Source: Flammeovirgaceae bacterium (GTDB lineage Bacteria; Bacteroidota; Bacteroidia; Cytophagales; Cyclobacteriaceae). Taken from it: a stretch of 64,000 nucleotides of DNA. Made by a program: the position numbers and the translations under genes. Shown in pieces: positions 41,519 through 50,381 of the stretch. How positions within the stretch are numbered: position 1 is the stretch's first letter; every line of letters begins with the position of its first letter. Location of the stretch: assembly GCA_020635915.1 (NCBI GenBank), contig JACJYU010000001.1, positions 2,022,501 through 2,086,500 of the forward strand, written 5' to 3'. The notes beneath the pieces are model-generated. The model ran no database searches, was not told the DNA's origin, and saw only the letters and a program-made list of their open reading frames with translations.

Positions 41519-42267
41519 TATTTATTGCAAGGCTTGGATCCACGAGGCTTGGTAAAAAGCATTTGATAAAAGTGCTGGATAAGACATTCCTTGAACATAT
41601 GATTATGAGGTACGTCAAATATTTTAAGACTGATATCGAATCGAATGAGATTCAATTAATTTTGGCAACCTCAGATGAACCAATAAATCGGGAATTTGAG
41701 GAAGTGCTGAGGCCCTTACCAATAAAAATATTTTATGGTTCGGTTGAGAACATACCTCTTCGCCTATTGGAATGTGCGGAAAATTTTGATCTCAAAAACA
41801 TTATTTCAATTGATGGTGATGATATCTTATGTTCACCAGAGGCGACCAGTCTCGTCTGGAAAGAACTTAGAATCTCCTCCGATGAAAAATGGATCAAGAT
41901 AGTGGGCCTCCCACTAGGAATGAATGTTACAGGATATAAAAGGTCTGTATTGAAGATTGGTTGTGATGAGATTGGACATGGAAAGTTTGAAACGGGTTGG
42001 GGTAGAATCTTTGATTCGTTGGAATCAAAAACAATAAAACTTGGAGATTATGATCAAAGGGGTGACTTGCGGTTTACACTTGACTATCAGGAAGATGCCC
42101 AATTCTTTAAAAAGGTTATTGAGGGGTTTGGGGATAAGATTTATAGCGCATCAGATCAGGAAGTTATAGATTATGTCATAAATAATGACTTAATGAAGAT
42201 CAATATGGATAATAATGAAAAATATTGGGACAATTTTACAAGCCAACTAAATAGTGAAGGTATATGA
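41506..42267 (+). CDS. SpsF-like cytidylyltransferase-family protein
   Basis: A 253-residue protein starting MDGIVFIARLGSTRLGKKHL, the SpsF/cytidylyltransferase (CTP_transf_3) pattern, continuing with LATSDEPIN and the SIDGDDILCSPE aspartate motif. It differs from standard CMP-sialate synthetases, which begin IPARGGSKR. It takes the position of ptmB (CMP-legionaminate synthetase) in the Campylobacter gene order and no other CMP-nonulosonate synthetase is in the window, so it may activate the nonulosonate. That is inference; SpsF-type proteins are of uncertain function. Overlaps both neighbours (13 and 4 bases). Confidence 0.75.
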   Translation: MDGIVFIARLGSTRLGKKHLIKVLDKTFLEHMIMRYVKYFKTDIESNEIQLILATSDEPINREFEEVLRPLPIKIFYGSVENIPLRLLECAENFDLKNIISIDGDDILCSPEATSLVWKELRISSDEKWIKIVGLPLGMNVTGYKRSVLKIGCDEIGHGKFETGWGRIFDSLESKTIKLGDYDQRGDLRFTLDYQEDAQFFKKVIEGFGDKIYSASDQEVIDYVINNDLMKINMDNNEKYWDNFTSQLNSEGI

Positions 42268-43595
42268 AAGAAATGCCAAATAAGCTACACGATCTGATTC
42301 CAGGGGGGGCTCATACTTATTCAAGGGGTGATGATCAGTTTCCGGACAATGCCCCGGCAATTCTTCAAAGAGGGGAGGGTTGCTATGTTTATGATGAAAA
42401 TGACGAGAAATTCCTTGATTATGGAATGGGCCTCCGTTCTGTAAACGTGGGTTATGGCAATAGGGAAATTGCAAATGCGGCCTATGAAGAGATTTTAAAG
42501 GGCAATAACTTAACCAGGGCTTCTATTACGGAGCTCCGGGCGGCAGAATTAATCACTGAAATGATCCCTTCGGCAGAAATGGTAAAATTTGCCAAACACG
42601 GTTCAACAGTAACCACCGCAGCAGTTAAACTTGCCAGGGCCTACACAAATAGAAAGTATGTAGCTATACCAGTTGAACATCCATTTTTCTCATTTGATGA
42701 TTGGTTTATTGGCTCAACTTTATTGAAACGTGGTATTCCAGAAGAACAAACCACATTAACCTTGAAGTTTAACTATAACGACATTAAGTCCCTTGAACGA
42801 TTATTCGAGGAATATCCAAATCAAATCGCAGCTGTAATGCTTGAACCGGCCACAACTGTTGGGCCAATAGAAATGAATGGGCCAAAAACAAACCATGGAA
42901 AAGCATATACTTTTTTACATGCGGTAAAAGATTTGTGCGCAAGGAACGGTTCTGTCTTTATCTTGGATGAGATGATTACCGGGTTTAGATGGGATATTAA
43001 CGGTGCCCAAGGCTTTTACGATGTTAATCCAGATATCTCTACCTTCGGCAAGGCCATGGCAAATGGTTTTGCTGTTGCAGCCCTTACAGGAAGGAAGGAC
43101 ATAATGGGCATTGGTGGTATTCTTGATAAGGGCGCGGAGCGGGTTTTTCTAGCCTCTACCACTCATGGAGCTGAAATGAGTGCTCTTGGCGCATTCATCA
43201 AAACTACGGAAATTCTTAAGCGCGAAAATGTAATTGATCATATATGGCAGTATGGCCGGGCATTGATAGAGGGGATGAATTCCCTGGCAAAGGACTATGG
43301 CATTGAAGAATATTTTAGGGTTGAGGGATATGGCTGTTCACCTAATTATGTGACCTTAGGTAAAGATCAGAACCCTTCATTCTCGTTCAGAACTTTATAT
43401 TCACAAGAAATGGTGAAGCGAAAAATCCTTATGCCGTATATTGCACTTTGTTTCTCACACAATGATAACGAACTGAATATGACACTAGATGCAGTGAGGG
43501 GTGCACTGTGCGTTTATAAAAATGCTCTTGATGATGGTATCGATAAGTATCTCCATTCTCAAATTATAAAGCCTGTATTTAGAAAATACAATTAG
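42264..43595 (+). CDS. Class III PLP aminotransferase, glutamate-1-semialdehyde-aminomutase-like
   Basis: A 443-residue class III aminotransferase. LIPGGAHTYSRGDDQFPDNA and GCYVYDENDEKFLDYGMGLR give the GSA-aminomutase-like N terminus, ILDEMITGFRWDINGAQGFY the PLP-binding aspartate, and Lys263 in FGKAMANGFAVAAL the Schiff-base lysine. Insertions relative to HemL and its place in a sugar cluster argue against haem synthesis. Such homologues occur in polysaccharide loci with SpsF-like proteins and probably aminate a keto sugar. It is inserted between the ptmB-position and ptmA-position genes. Confidence 0.85.
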   Translation: MKEMPNKLHDLIPGGAHTYSRGDDQFPDNAPAILQRGEGCYVYDENDEKFLDYGMGLRSVNVGYGNREIANAAYEEILKGNNLTRASITELRAAELITEMIPSAEMVKFAKHGSTVTTAAVKLARAYTNRKYVAIPVEHPFFSFDDWFIGSTLLKRGIPEEQTTLTLKFNYNDIKSLERLFEEYPNQIAAVMLEPATTVGPIEMNGPKTNHGKAYTFLHAVKDLCARNGSVFILDEMITGFRWDINGAQGFYDVNPDISTFGKAMANGFAVAALTGRKDIMGIGGILDKGAERVFLASTTHGAEMSALGAFIKTTEILKRENVIDHIWQYGRALIEGMNSLAKDYGIEEYFRVEGYGCSPNYVTLGKDQNPSFSFRTLYSQEMVKRKILMPYIALCFSHNDNELNMTLDAVRGALCVYKNALDDGIDKYLHSQIIKPVFRKYN

Positions 43596-43598
43596 AAT

Positions 43599-44336
43599 AT
43601 GTTAAAGGACAAGGTTATATTAATAACTGGTGGAAATGGGCTAATAGGACGCGCTCTTGTAAAAGATGCAATTTCCAAAGGAGCTAAGGTGTTAAATCTT
43701 GAGGTAAATGTTGAAACCAACTGGGAAATAGGGGTCATTGATTGTGATGTTACTAATCCTAAAAATTTTGAAACGGTGTTTAATGATGTTATCAGTAAAT
43801 TTGGTAGGATCGATGGCCTGGTCAATAATGCTTACCCCAGGACAAAGGATTGGGGTAGTAAATTTGAAGACATTAAAATAGAATCCTGGAAACAGAATGT
43901 CGATTTTCAGTTGAATAGTATTTTCGCTATATGTCAATTGGTTCTAGGGCAAATGAAGGTACAGAAGAGCGGGAGTGTTGTAAACATCGCTTCTATCTAC
44001 GGTGTTATCGGAAACGACTTTACAATTTACGAAAATGCAGGGGGCATGACATCCCCTGCTGCATACTCAGCTATAAAGGGAGGAATTATTAACTTTACCC
44101 GGTACTTGGCATCTTATTATGGGAAGCATAATGTCAGGGTCAATTGTGTTTCCCCTGGTGGAATAAAGCAAAATCAGCATCCGGAGTTTATTAAAAATTT
44201 CGAGAGAAAGGTGCCAATTAAACGAATGGGAACCCCAGAAGAGATCGCCCCTGCTGTCTCATTCTTACTGTCTGATGGGGCATCATATATTACTGGACAC
44301 AATCTACTGGTTGACGGTGGGTGGACTGCAGTTTAA
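43599..44336 (+). CDS. SDR oxidoreductase, PtmA-like
   Basis: A 245-residue classical short-chain dehydrogenase: ITGGNGLIGRALVKDAISKG nucleotide motif, NNAYPRTKDWG (in place of NNAG), SGSVVNIASIYGVIG, and catalytic YSAIKGGIINFTRYL. The C-terminal GHNLLVDGGWTAV is standard. Campylobacter PtmA, the last gene of the comparable cluster, is an SDR of this kind with the NNAYPR pattern. It presumably oxidises or reduces a precursor for the nonulosonate route. Starts three bases after the aminotransferase stop. Confidence 0.85.
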   Translation: MLKDKVILITGGNGLIGRALVKDAISKGAKVLNLEVNVETNWEIGVIDCDVTNPKNFETVFNDVISKFGRIDGLVNNAYPRTKDWGSKFEDIKIESWKQNVDFQLNSIFAICQLVLGQMKVQKSGSVVNIASIYGVIGNDFTIYENAGGMTSPAAYSAIKGGIINFTRYLASYYGKHNVRVNCVSPGGIKQNQHPEFIKNFERKVPIKRMGTPEEIAPAVSFLLSDGASYITGHNLLVDGGWTAV

Positions 44337-44377
44337 GAAAAAGCCATGTATGTAGCCTGTAGGTTTAATTTATTTAA

Positions 44378-45625
44378 GTGGAAATAGGGAACCTCAAAAT
44401 CCAGGGGATTCAACTCATTAAGACATATTCTTTCTCAGTTGTGTCGGTTTTAAGTTTTGCGATTACTTTTGTCCAAAATTTTATTTTTGCAGCAATATTG
44501 GAGAGAGAACTGTTTGGCAAGATTTTCCTACTGTCCTCCTTGTTTTCCGTATTCTCCTACTTATTTGTTTTTGGATTGGATACGGCCGTATTTAAATTTT
44601 ACTATGACCCAAAATTTGAAAATAAAAAAGAACTAAGGGGCTCAATTTTTTTTGCTTGGTTAGTCCTTTCCATCGGGCTATTGATTGTTGTGATGATAGT
44701 AGGCTATGTAGTGATTCAACAGTTGGGATATGACTTGATAAAATTTGATTTAGGGTATTTGCTGTTAGCTGTATCAGGGATGATGTTCTCTTTTTTTCTC
44801 ATTTGTCAGCAGTATTTTGTTGCATCAAAACAGATCGGGCTTTATGCATTGGTGTCTTTAGGGGTTAGGTTGATCCTCTTGATCTTTAACTTGGGGGCAT
44901 TGCTTCTTTTTCATGGTGATCTTGATTTTTTTGTCTACAGTTATTTTATTGCTACTTGCAGTATCTTTATAATTTTGCTTTTTTATTTGGATATACCCAG
45001 GTCGTCAAAAATAAATAAAGGGTCAATTCGTGACATATTTTCTTTTTCCTTTCCTTTGGTAATCAACGCATTGTTGGCTATTGGCTTCACTAATGGCTAC
45101 AGGGTATTAATATCGGCCATACTTTCATTTAGTGGATTGGCATTATTTGGGATTATTAGTCAGATAGCGAGTGCTTATTATATAGGCATAAGTTCATTAC
45201 TCCTACCCCATAATCCAGCGGCATATCAATATTTACAGGAAAGAAATAGTTTGACAAAAGAAGTCCCCAAATATAAGAAAAAGTGTGTGCAGTTAGGCTC
45301 CGTTGGCTTTATTGTCATTTTGGGGATGTCCTTGGTTTTTTTAAGGTTTTTTAAAGGTGGAGAGTATTACGATGGCTTAATGATGCTTCCCATTCTCATG
45401 CTAGCGCAATTCGTTTTTCTGATGTATTCTCATGAGAATATTGTCCTTTCTTTCTATAAGGCTACTTTACGCATCACCCAATCCACTTTTATTGGTATTG
45501 TGTTGATGCTGTTGACTTTTTATTTTTTGATTTCATATTTCGGGGTTTGGGGTGCATGCTTGGTAACACTTATTGGTTACTCAAGCCAATATTTTTCAGC
45601 AAGAATTTTCAAGTACAGAATTTAA
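44378..45625 (+). CDS. Wzx-like polysaccharide flippase
   Basis: A 415-residue protein with about 12 hydrophobic helices, GTG start at 44378. The first helix region (KTYSFSVVSVLSFAITFVQN, then ILERELFGKIFLLSS) matches the polysaccharide biosynthesis (MATE-like) flippases. It would move lipid-linked repeat units from the cytoplasmic to the periplasmic leaflet. No enzymatic motif is expected. It opens the transport and assembly half of the cluster after the sugar-nucleotide genes. Very AT-rich coding sequence. Confidence 0.85.
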   Translation: MEIGNLKIQGIQLIKTYSFSVVSVLSFAITFVQNFIFAAILERELFGKIFLLSSLFSVFSYLFVFGLDTAVFKFYYDPKFENKKELRGSIFFAWLVLSIGLLIVVMIVGYVVIQQLGYDLIKFDLGYLLLAVSGMMFSFFLICQQYFVASKQIGLYALVSLGVRLILLIFNLGALLLFHGDLDFFVYSYFIATCSIFIILLFYLDIPRSSKINKGSIRDIFSFSFPLVINALLAIGFTNGYRVLISAILSFSGLALFGIISQIASAYYIGISSLLLPHNPAAYQYLQERNSLTKEVPKYKKKCVQLGSVGFIVILGMSLVFLRFFKGGEYYDGLMMLPILMLAQFVFLMYSHENIVLSFYKATLRITQSTFIGIVLMLLTFYFLISYFGVWGACLVTLIGYSSQYFSARIFKYRI

Positions 45626-45630
45626 TTGTG

Positions 45631-46566
45631 ATGAGCTCTTTATTAAAGAATATTGGTAAGAAGATACTGTTTGAGCTTCATCAGGTAGGAGAGACATGCC
45701 TCTCCATAATCCTGATTATCACATTCTCCAAGTTCTATGGTAAACGTTTAATAAAGGCTAATAAAAATGATAGCTGTATTGTCCTTGGAAACGGCCCCTC
45801 ATTATCATCTCAGATTGATGAGATTAAGGGCATAAGATCAGGGCGTTCTTTATTATGTGTGAATGAGTTTCCCCTCTCGTTACTTTTTGACGAATTAAAG
45901 CCCAATTATTATACACTATTGGATCCTCACTATTGGTTTCGAACAGATGGTAAAGTACCAGGTTTGACACATCAAGTTTTAAATGCAATCGCCAACAAAG
46001 TCAAATGGGATATCACCTTATTATTGCCTTTTGAGATGAAATCCGTAATTGAGGAATCTACTCTCGCGAAGCATGAGCTAAGCCAATTCATTTCCATAAG
46101 TTATTACAATCGAACACCTGTTTCCGGATTTAAGTATTTTAAGTTTAAAATGTATGATTTTAATTGGGGAATGCCCTTTGCCCACAACGTATTAGTTGCA
46201 GCAATTTATTTAATAATTGTAGCTGACTATAGGAAAATTTTAGTTTATGGAGCCGATCATTCTTGGCATGAACAGATTGTAGTGACTAAGGATAATATAT
46301 TGCGCATACGGGAAGACCACTTTAAATACGAGTTAGATGAAAGGCCCATTTCTGAACGCGAGGAAATGTATGAACCAATATACAAGTTTTCGTTTGCAGA
46401 GTCAGGTGATAGGGAAATTTATAAATTACATGAAATCTTTGATGCTTATTCGAAAGTTCACCTAGGTTATTGGGTATTGAAGGGATATTCTGAATATCGT
46501 GGCGTTAAGATTTATAACCTTAGTAACAAATCCTACATAGATGCATTTGACCGTTATATGAAATGA
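45631..46566 (+). CDS. GT42/DUF115-like candidate nonulosonate (sialic-type) transferase
   Basis: A 311-residue protein from the ATG at 45631. Residues 51-58 read VLGNGPSL, the nucleotide-binding glycine motif shared by GT42 sialyltransferases (CstII type) and the DUF115/Maf flagellin glycosyltransferases. VNEFP follows at about 78-81, HNVLVAAIYLIIVADYRKIL and YGADHSW at 206-212, matching the second conserved block (SG or GxD) in those families. I infer transfer of a CMP-nonulosonate to the glycan, fitting the pathway just upstream. No specific homologue is recognised. It starts five bases after the flippase stop. Confidence 0.6.
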   Translation: MSSLLKNIGKKILFELHQVGETCLSIILIITFSKFYGKRLIKANKNDSCIVLGNGPSLSSQIDEIKGIRSGRSLLCVNEFPLSLLFDELKPNYYTLLDPHYWFRTDGKVPGLTHQVLNAIANKVKWDITLLLPFEMKSVIEESTLAKHELSQFISISYYNRTPVSGFKYFKFKMYDFNWGMPFAHNVLVAAIYLIIVADYRKILVYGADHSWHEQIVVTKDNILRIREDHFKYELDERPISEREEMYEPIYKFSFAESGDREIYKLHEIFDAYSKVHLGYWVLKGYSEYRGVKIYNLSNKSYIDAFDRYMK

Positions 46567-46579
46567 CAACTAGGAAAAA

Positions 46580-47110
46580 ATGAGCAACTTGCCAGATCGA
46601 CCAATACCTAAATACCTAAGAATTGTACGGGAGGTGTTGCGGTACAAAAGAAAGATTATTATTAGGATTCGTTTACGAAACAGGATACAATGGGGCAAGA
46701 ATGTGATGTTTGGTAAAAAGATTGAGCTTCGCCCCCCTGGATTTATTTTGATTGGGGATAATGTTAGTATCGGCCCATGGTTTTTGTCAGAAACGAATGC
46801 CAAAATTGGTTCGGATGTTTTGATTTCCAGTAAGGTTTCTTTCATCGGCAATGACCACAAGTTTGATAATCCAAATACTTCGATTTTCTTCTCAGGTCGT
46901 CTTCCGGCCTCTACCGTGATTTTGGAAGGCGATAACCTCATTGGCTATGGAACAATAATTGTTGGCAACGTTACTATAGGAAAGGGCTGTATTGTTGGGG
47001 CTGGGTCATTGGTAACGAAAGACCTCCCAGCCTACTATGTCTGTGCTGGGGTCCCTGCAAAGCCACTAAGGAAAAGGTATCCGGTAACGAATAATCTTCA
47101 TGAAGATTAG
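46580..47110 (+). CDS. LbetaH acyltransferase (WcaF/CysE-like)
   Basis: A 176-residue hexapeptide-repeat acyltransferase. GWG-like start is missing; repeats are seen from FILIGDNVSIGPWFLSETNA on, with GYGTIIVGNVTIGKGCIVGA and SLVTKDLPAYYVCAGVPAKP, the usual end of maltose/colanic-acid acetyltransferases. It likely adds an O- or N-acetyl group to a sugar in the glycan using acetyl-CoA. Overlaps the following polymerase-like gene by 11 bases. Confidence 0.85.
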   Translation: MSNLPDRPIPKYLRIVREVLRYKRKIIIRIRLRNRIQWGKNVMFGKKIELRPPGFILIGDNVSIGPWFLSETNAKIGSDVLISSKVSFIGNDHKFDNPNTSIFFSGRLPASTVILEGDNLIGYGTIIVGNVTIGKGCIVGAGSLVTKDLPAYYVCAGVPAKPLRKRYPVTNNLHED

Positions 47111-48350
47111 CCAACAAGGAGTTTATTATTTTATTTTGGGCGCCCTCATACTTGCCCCATTACATTTTGTAATTGCCGATACACAAATATTCTATGTACA
47201 AACGATTTTAATAGTTTTATTGCTTGTTTATTACGGCTTCTATAAAAATGAACTGACCATTCAATTCAGAACCATTCCATTTGGGCCTGATGGTATATAT
47301 TATCTTTATTTAGGCTGGGTATTTATTTCTTTTTTACTCAATTTGTCATTGAGCTTTGATGATTTTGATATCCAGTTAAATAGGTTCGTTTCAATGGGCA
47401 TGACTACTTTACTCCTGTCCGGGTTTTTTATTGGGAAAAGCCTAAAAAATGTTCTGGGTAATTTGAAGGATTTTGTAAAAGGTATATATTTTACTTATTT
47501 ACTCGTAATTATTTCGATAATTTTCATTTTTGCCATTCAAAGAAATCTGGATTTGTATGTAGTGAGAAGAATTATAGGACAAAGATTGCCGTTTGTCATA
47601 GCTTATGTTTCAGTAGTGGCAGCCGTATACTTCTTTATGGGCCGCCCGAAAAAGATATATTTGTTTTTATTGATTGTTTCTGGCACCGTGACGGTGGTGG
47701 CGTCTTTAACCAGGGCTGCTTACATACAAATGTTTATATCATTTGTTGTTCTGTTTGGGCGGGAAATTAGGAAATATTTTTTCAGGGTAATTTTGATTTT
47801 AACAGTTGTTGTTCTGGCAGGATTTGCAATTTCAAGGATATTTAAGGATGTGGATTCCATTAAGCAAATAAGTGCAAGGATAGAATTACTACTTGATGTG
47901 AAAGCACAAAGCCAGGATGATGTGTCCGGATCCTTTAGACTGGAGATGTGGAGGTTTTTAATAAATAAATTGCTGGATGACCCCATACGTCTAATGATTG
48001 GATATGGACAATTAGGCCCAACTCACGTGGCTCAAGAATTTGTTTCTTCCGATGGGACAACCGGGAACAATGCCCATAGTCAATATTTGGATATAGTAAT
48101 TAGGGAGGGGCTGATAGGATTATTTCTCTTTTTACTTTTGTGCTTTAAATGCATTTCTTTAGGGTTTTCGAAACATTGGCCAAATGATGATGTCAGGTTG
48201 TTTGTATTGGCAAACTCTGTTGGATTGATAGGATTAATGTTTTATGGCTTCTTTCATGAAACTTTTAGATATCCACTTTTCGGTTTCTATTTTTGGTTTT
48301 ATTTAGGAATTCTTTCAAGATTAATAAGATTTAAGGCATATGCTAGTTAG
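47100..48350 (+). CDS. O-antigen ligase/polymerase family membrane protein (1 of 3)
   Basis: A 416-residue polytopic protein with 10-12 helices and a large periplasmic loop in the second half. The conserved loop end GNNAHSQYLDIVIREGLIGL is the Wzy_C/O-antigen ligase (PF04932-type) signature with the essential histidine. These enzymes either polymerise repeat units or attach finished glycan to lipid or protein. Two more homologues occur at 49.1 and 51.6 kb; which is polymerase and which ligase cannot be told from sequence. Confidence 0.83.
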   Translation: MKISQQGVYYFILGALILAPLHFVIADTQIFYVQTILIVLLLVYYGFYKNELTIQFRTIPFGPDGIYYLYLGWVFISFLLNLSLSFDDFDIQLNRFVSMGMTTLLLSGFFIGKSLKNVLGNLKDFVKGIYFTYLLVIISIIFIFAIQRNLDLYVVRRIIGQRLPFVIAYVSVVAAVYFFMGRPKKIYLFLLIVSGTVTVVASLTRAAYIQMFISFVVLFGREIRKYFFRVILILTVVVLAGFAISRIFKDVDSIKQISARIELLLDVKAQSQDDVSGSFRLEMWRFLINKLLDDPIRLMIGYGQLGPTHVAQEFVSSDGTTGNNAHSQYLDIVIREGLIGLFLFLLLCFKCISLGFSKHWPNDDVRLFVLANSVGLIGLMFYGFFHETFRYPLFGFYFWFYLGILSRLIRFKAYAS

Positions 48351-49080
48351 AAGTTTGATAAAGGTACTGCAGGTGTTGGATCAGCAAGGGTTTGAAGCTT
48401 TTAGTGCTTTTAAAAGAGGATATTCGATATCATCCTATAGAATTGTTAAAGCGATTAAAGGACATTGTAATGAATTTAATACCATTATTGATGTTGGGGC
48501 CAATCAAGGGCAATTTGCGCTCGCAGCAAAGGCCTTATATCCTCAGGCCAAACTATTTTCATTTGAGCCTTTGGAAGAAATGTGCGAGAGGTTTAGAAGG
48601 AATACGAAACATTTGAACGGGATTGAACTATATAATGTTGCGCTCGGAACCGAGGGTGGGATCATAGATTTTTACAGAAATGACCATACCCATGCAAGTT
48701 CTGTGTTGCCAATTTCAAAAGAGCAGGTTGCCGCTATTCCAACCACTGCCTCAACCACCAAAATTAAAGTAAAAGTCCAACGACTTGATGAAGCAATCCC
48801 ACTATTATTTCTTAAAGGGCCAATATTATTGAAGTTGGATGTTCAGGGTTTTGAGAAGAATGTTTTAGAAGGGGGCTCTACACATATTCAACAAATTGAT
48901 TTCATAGTATTTGAGGCTTCATTTATTCCTATGTATGATGGAGAACCCTTGTTTGATGAAATGAACCAATATTTGAAGGGCCTGGGTTTTCAATTAGTTG
49001 CCCCAGTTGGTTTTTTGGAAGGAAAGGATGGGGCTATAATTCAAATGGATTTTTTATATAAGAGAACGAAGTCTATCTAA
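48340..49080 (+). CDS. FkbM-family SAM-dependent methyltransferase
   Basis: A 246-residue methyltransferase. TIIDVGANQGQFALAAKAL is the SAM-binding motif I, FSFEPLEEM follows as the acidic motif, and LLKLDVQGFEKNVLEGG is diagnostic for FkbM proteins. In polysaccharide loci such enzymes O-methylate sugar hydroxyls. Overlaps the previous polymerase-like gene by 11 bases and is followed two bases later by a ligase-like gene. Confidence 0.9.
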   Translation: MLVRSLIKVLQVLDQQGFEAFSAFKRGYSISSYRIVKAIKGHCNEFNTIIDVGANQGQFALAAKALYPQAKLFSFEPLEEMCERFRRNTKHLNGIELYNVALGTEGGIIDFYRNDHTHASSVLPISKEQVAAIPTTASTTKIKVKVQRLDEAIPLLFLKGPILLKLDVQGFEKNVLEGGSTHIQQIDFIVFEASFIPMYDGEPLFDEMNQYLKGLGFQLVAPVGFLEGKDGAIIQMDFLYKRTKSI

Positions 49081-49082
49081 AA

Positions 49083-50381
49083 ATGGACTTAATGGGAATA
49101 AGGCGCAAATATTGGAGCGATTTCAAATTAATTTGCTTAGCAGCCATTTTATTAGTTCTGCCCTATTCTTATAGGGTTAGTAGCATTGTTATGGCTATTC
49201 TCCTTTTATACACTTTGTATCAGATAATTGTAAAAAATGAGCCAATTGAGTTTCTGACCAGGTTTTCATTTTGGGCGCCTGCTTCTTTTATTGTAATCTC
49301 ACTTATAGGGTTAAGTTATTCATTAAACCTCAAAGATGGGCTCGGGGCTATTGAGAGGCAATTGCCCCTATTGGTCTTCCCTGCTATTTTGAGCCAATCA
49401 GGCATTTCGAGAGGCCAGTTTAAAACGTTGCAAAAAGTATATGTAGTAAGCCTTGTTTTGATGATGGCTATTTTGGAAATCCGGACAATTTGGTTGCTCA
49501 GTCATAGCAAGGAGCATGGGTTTTTAACATATTTTTTTTCCTACTACCATACCTATGAGAATTTAACGACTACTTACCTGGCTCAACCAGTTTATATTGG
49601 GGCATATATTGTACTGTCGAACATGTTTTGCATTACCATCATCAAAGAAAAATCAAGTAATGGATGGTGGTTCTACTTATTTGCCCTTCTGTTTGGATCA
49701 TTTTTCTTATTTCAATTGGCAGCCCGGAGTTCTATCATATTGAATTTTATATTGATTCCGTTATACATTGTATATCTTTTCTATTTAAAAAAGAAATTGA
49801 TATTGGGCAGCGTGCTGGCAATGGGCATATTAACCGCCTCTGTGATATTGTTTTCAACATCGGGATTTTCTAAATTAAGAATGCAATGGATTGTCAAGGA
49901 GTTTCAATCTGGCAATATTTATCAGGTAGATCCACAGTCAAGATTGATTATTTGGCCAATAGCATTGGACATAATAGTTGATAATTGGATTTTGGGAGTA
50001 GGTACAGGAGATGCTGAGGATGCTTTGATTTCATCATACAAATCCAGGGGCCTGCAAGCACTCTTTGAAAACAAATTAAATGCTCATAACCAGTATTTAA
50101 CTACAATTATGAGACATGGAATTTTAGGCATTATTGTGCTCTTGTTGAACTTTTCAATTCCATTGATCATTTACTCTAAAAGCCATAACCCTGAAGCATT
50201 CCTTTTTACTCTTTTGATAATGGGTTTTTTTTTAACTGAGAATGTATTAGGTAGGGCACAGGGAGTTATATTTTTTTCACTTTTTCATTCTGTATATTTG
50301 ACAACTTCATTTGGAAAGTTAACTCATGAAAATTCTAGTATATGGAATAAATTACAGTCCAGAATTAATAGGTATCGGTAA
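49083..50381 (+). CDS. O-antigen ligase/polymerase family membrane protein (2 of 3)
   Basis: A 432-residue membrane protein with about 12 helices. The signature loop is NKLNAHNQYLTTIMRHGILG, with the family histidine, and LGVGTGDAEDALISSYKSRG precedes it. The same GVGTGD pattern is found in the third homologue at 51.6 kb but not the first, so the second and third are the closer pair. The final 56 bases overlap the start of a GT4 gene in another frame. Confidence 0.83.
   Translation: MDLMGIRRKYWSDFKLICLAAILLVLPYSYRVSSIVMAILLLYTLYQIIVKNEPIEFLTRFSFWAPASFIVISLIGLSYSLNLKDGLGAIERQLPLLVFPAILSQSGISRGQFKTLQKVYVVSLVLMMAILEIRTIWLLSHSKEHGFLTYFFSYYHTYENLTTTYLAQPVYIGAYIVLSNMFCITIIKEKSSNGWWFYLFALLFGSFFLFQLAARSSIILNFILIPLYIVYLFYLKKKLILGSVLAMGILTASVILFSTSGFSKLRMQWIVKEFQSGNIYQVDPQSRLIIWPIALDIIVDNWILGVGTGDAEDALISSYKSRGLQALFENKLNAHNQYLTTIMRHGILGIIVLLLNFSIPLIIYSKSHNPEAFLFTLLIMGFFLTENVLGRAQGVIFFSLFHSVYLTTSFGKLTHENSSIWNKLQSRINRYR

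Noticed and set aside
41506..42267. Standard CMP-sialate synthetase (NeuA)
   Set aside because: Lacks the IPARGGSKR start of NeuA; the RLGSTRL start is SpsF-type.
42264..43595. HemL, glutamate-1-semialdehyde aminomutase for haem synthesis
   Set aside because: Located inside an AT-rich sugar cluster with overlapping genes and differing sequence blocks; a sugar aminotransferase is more likely.
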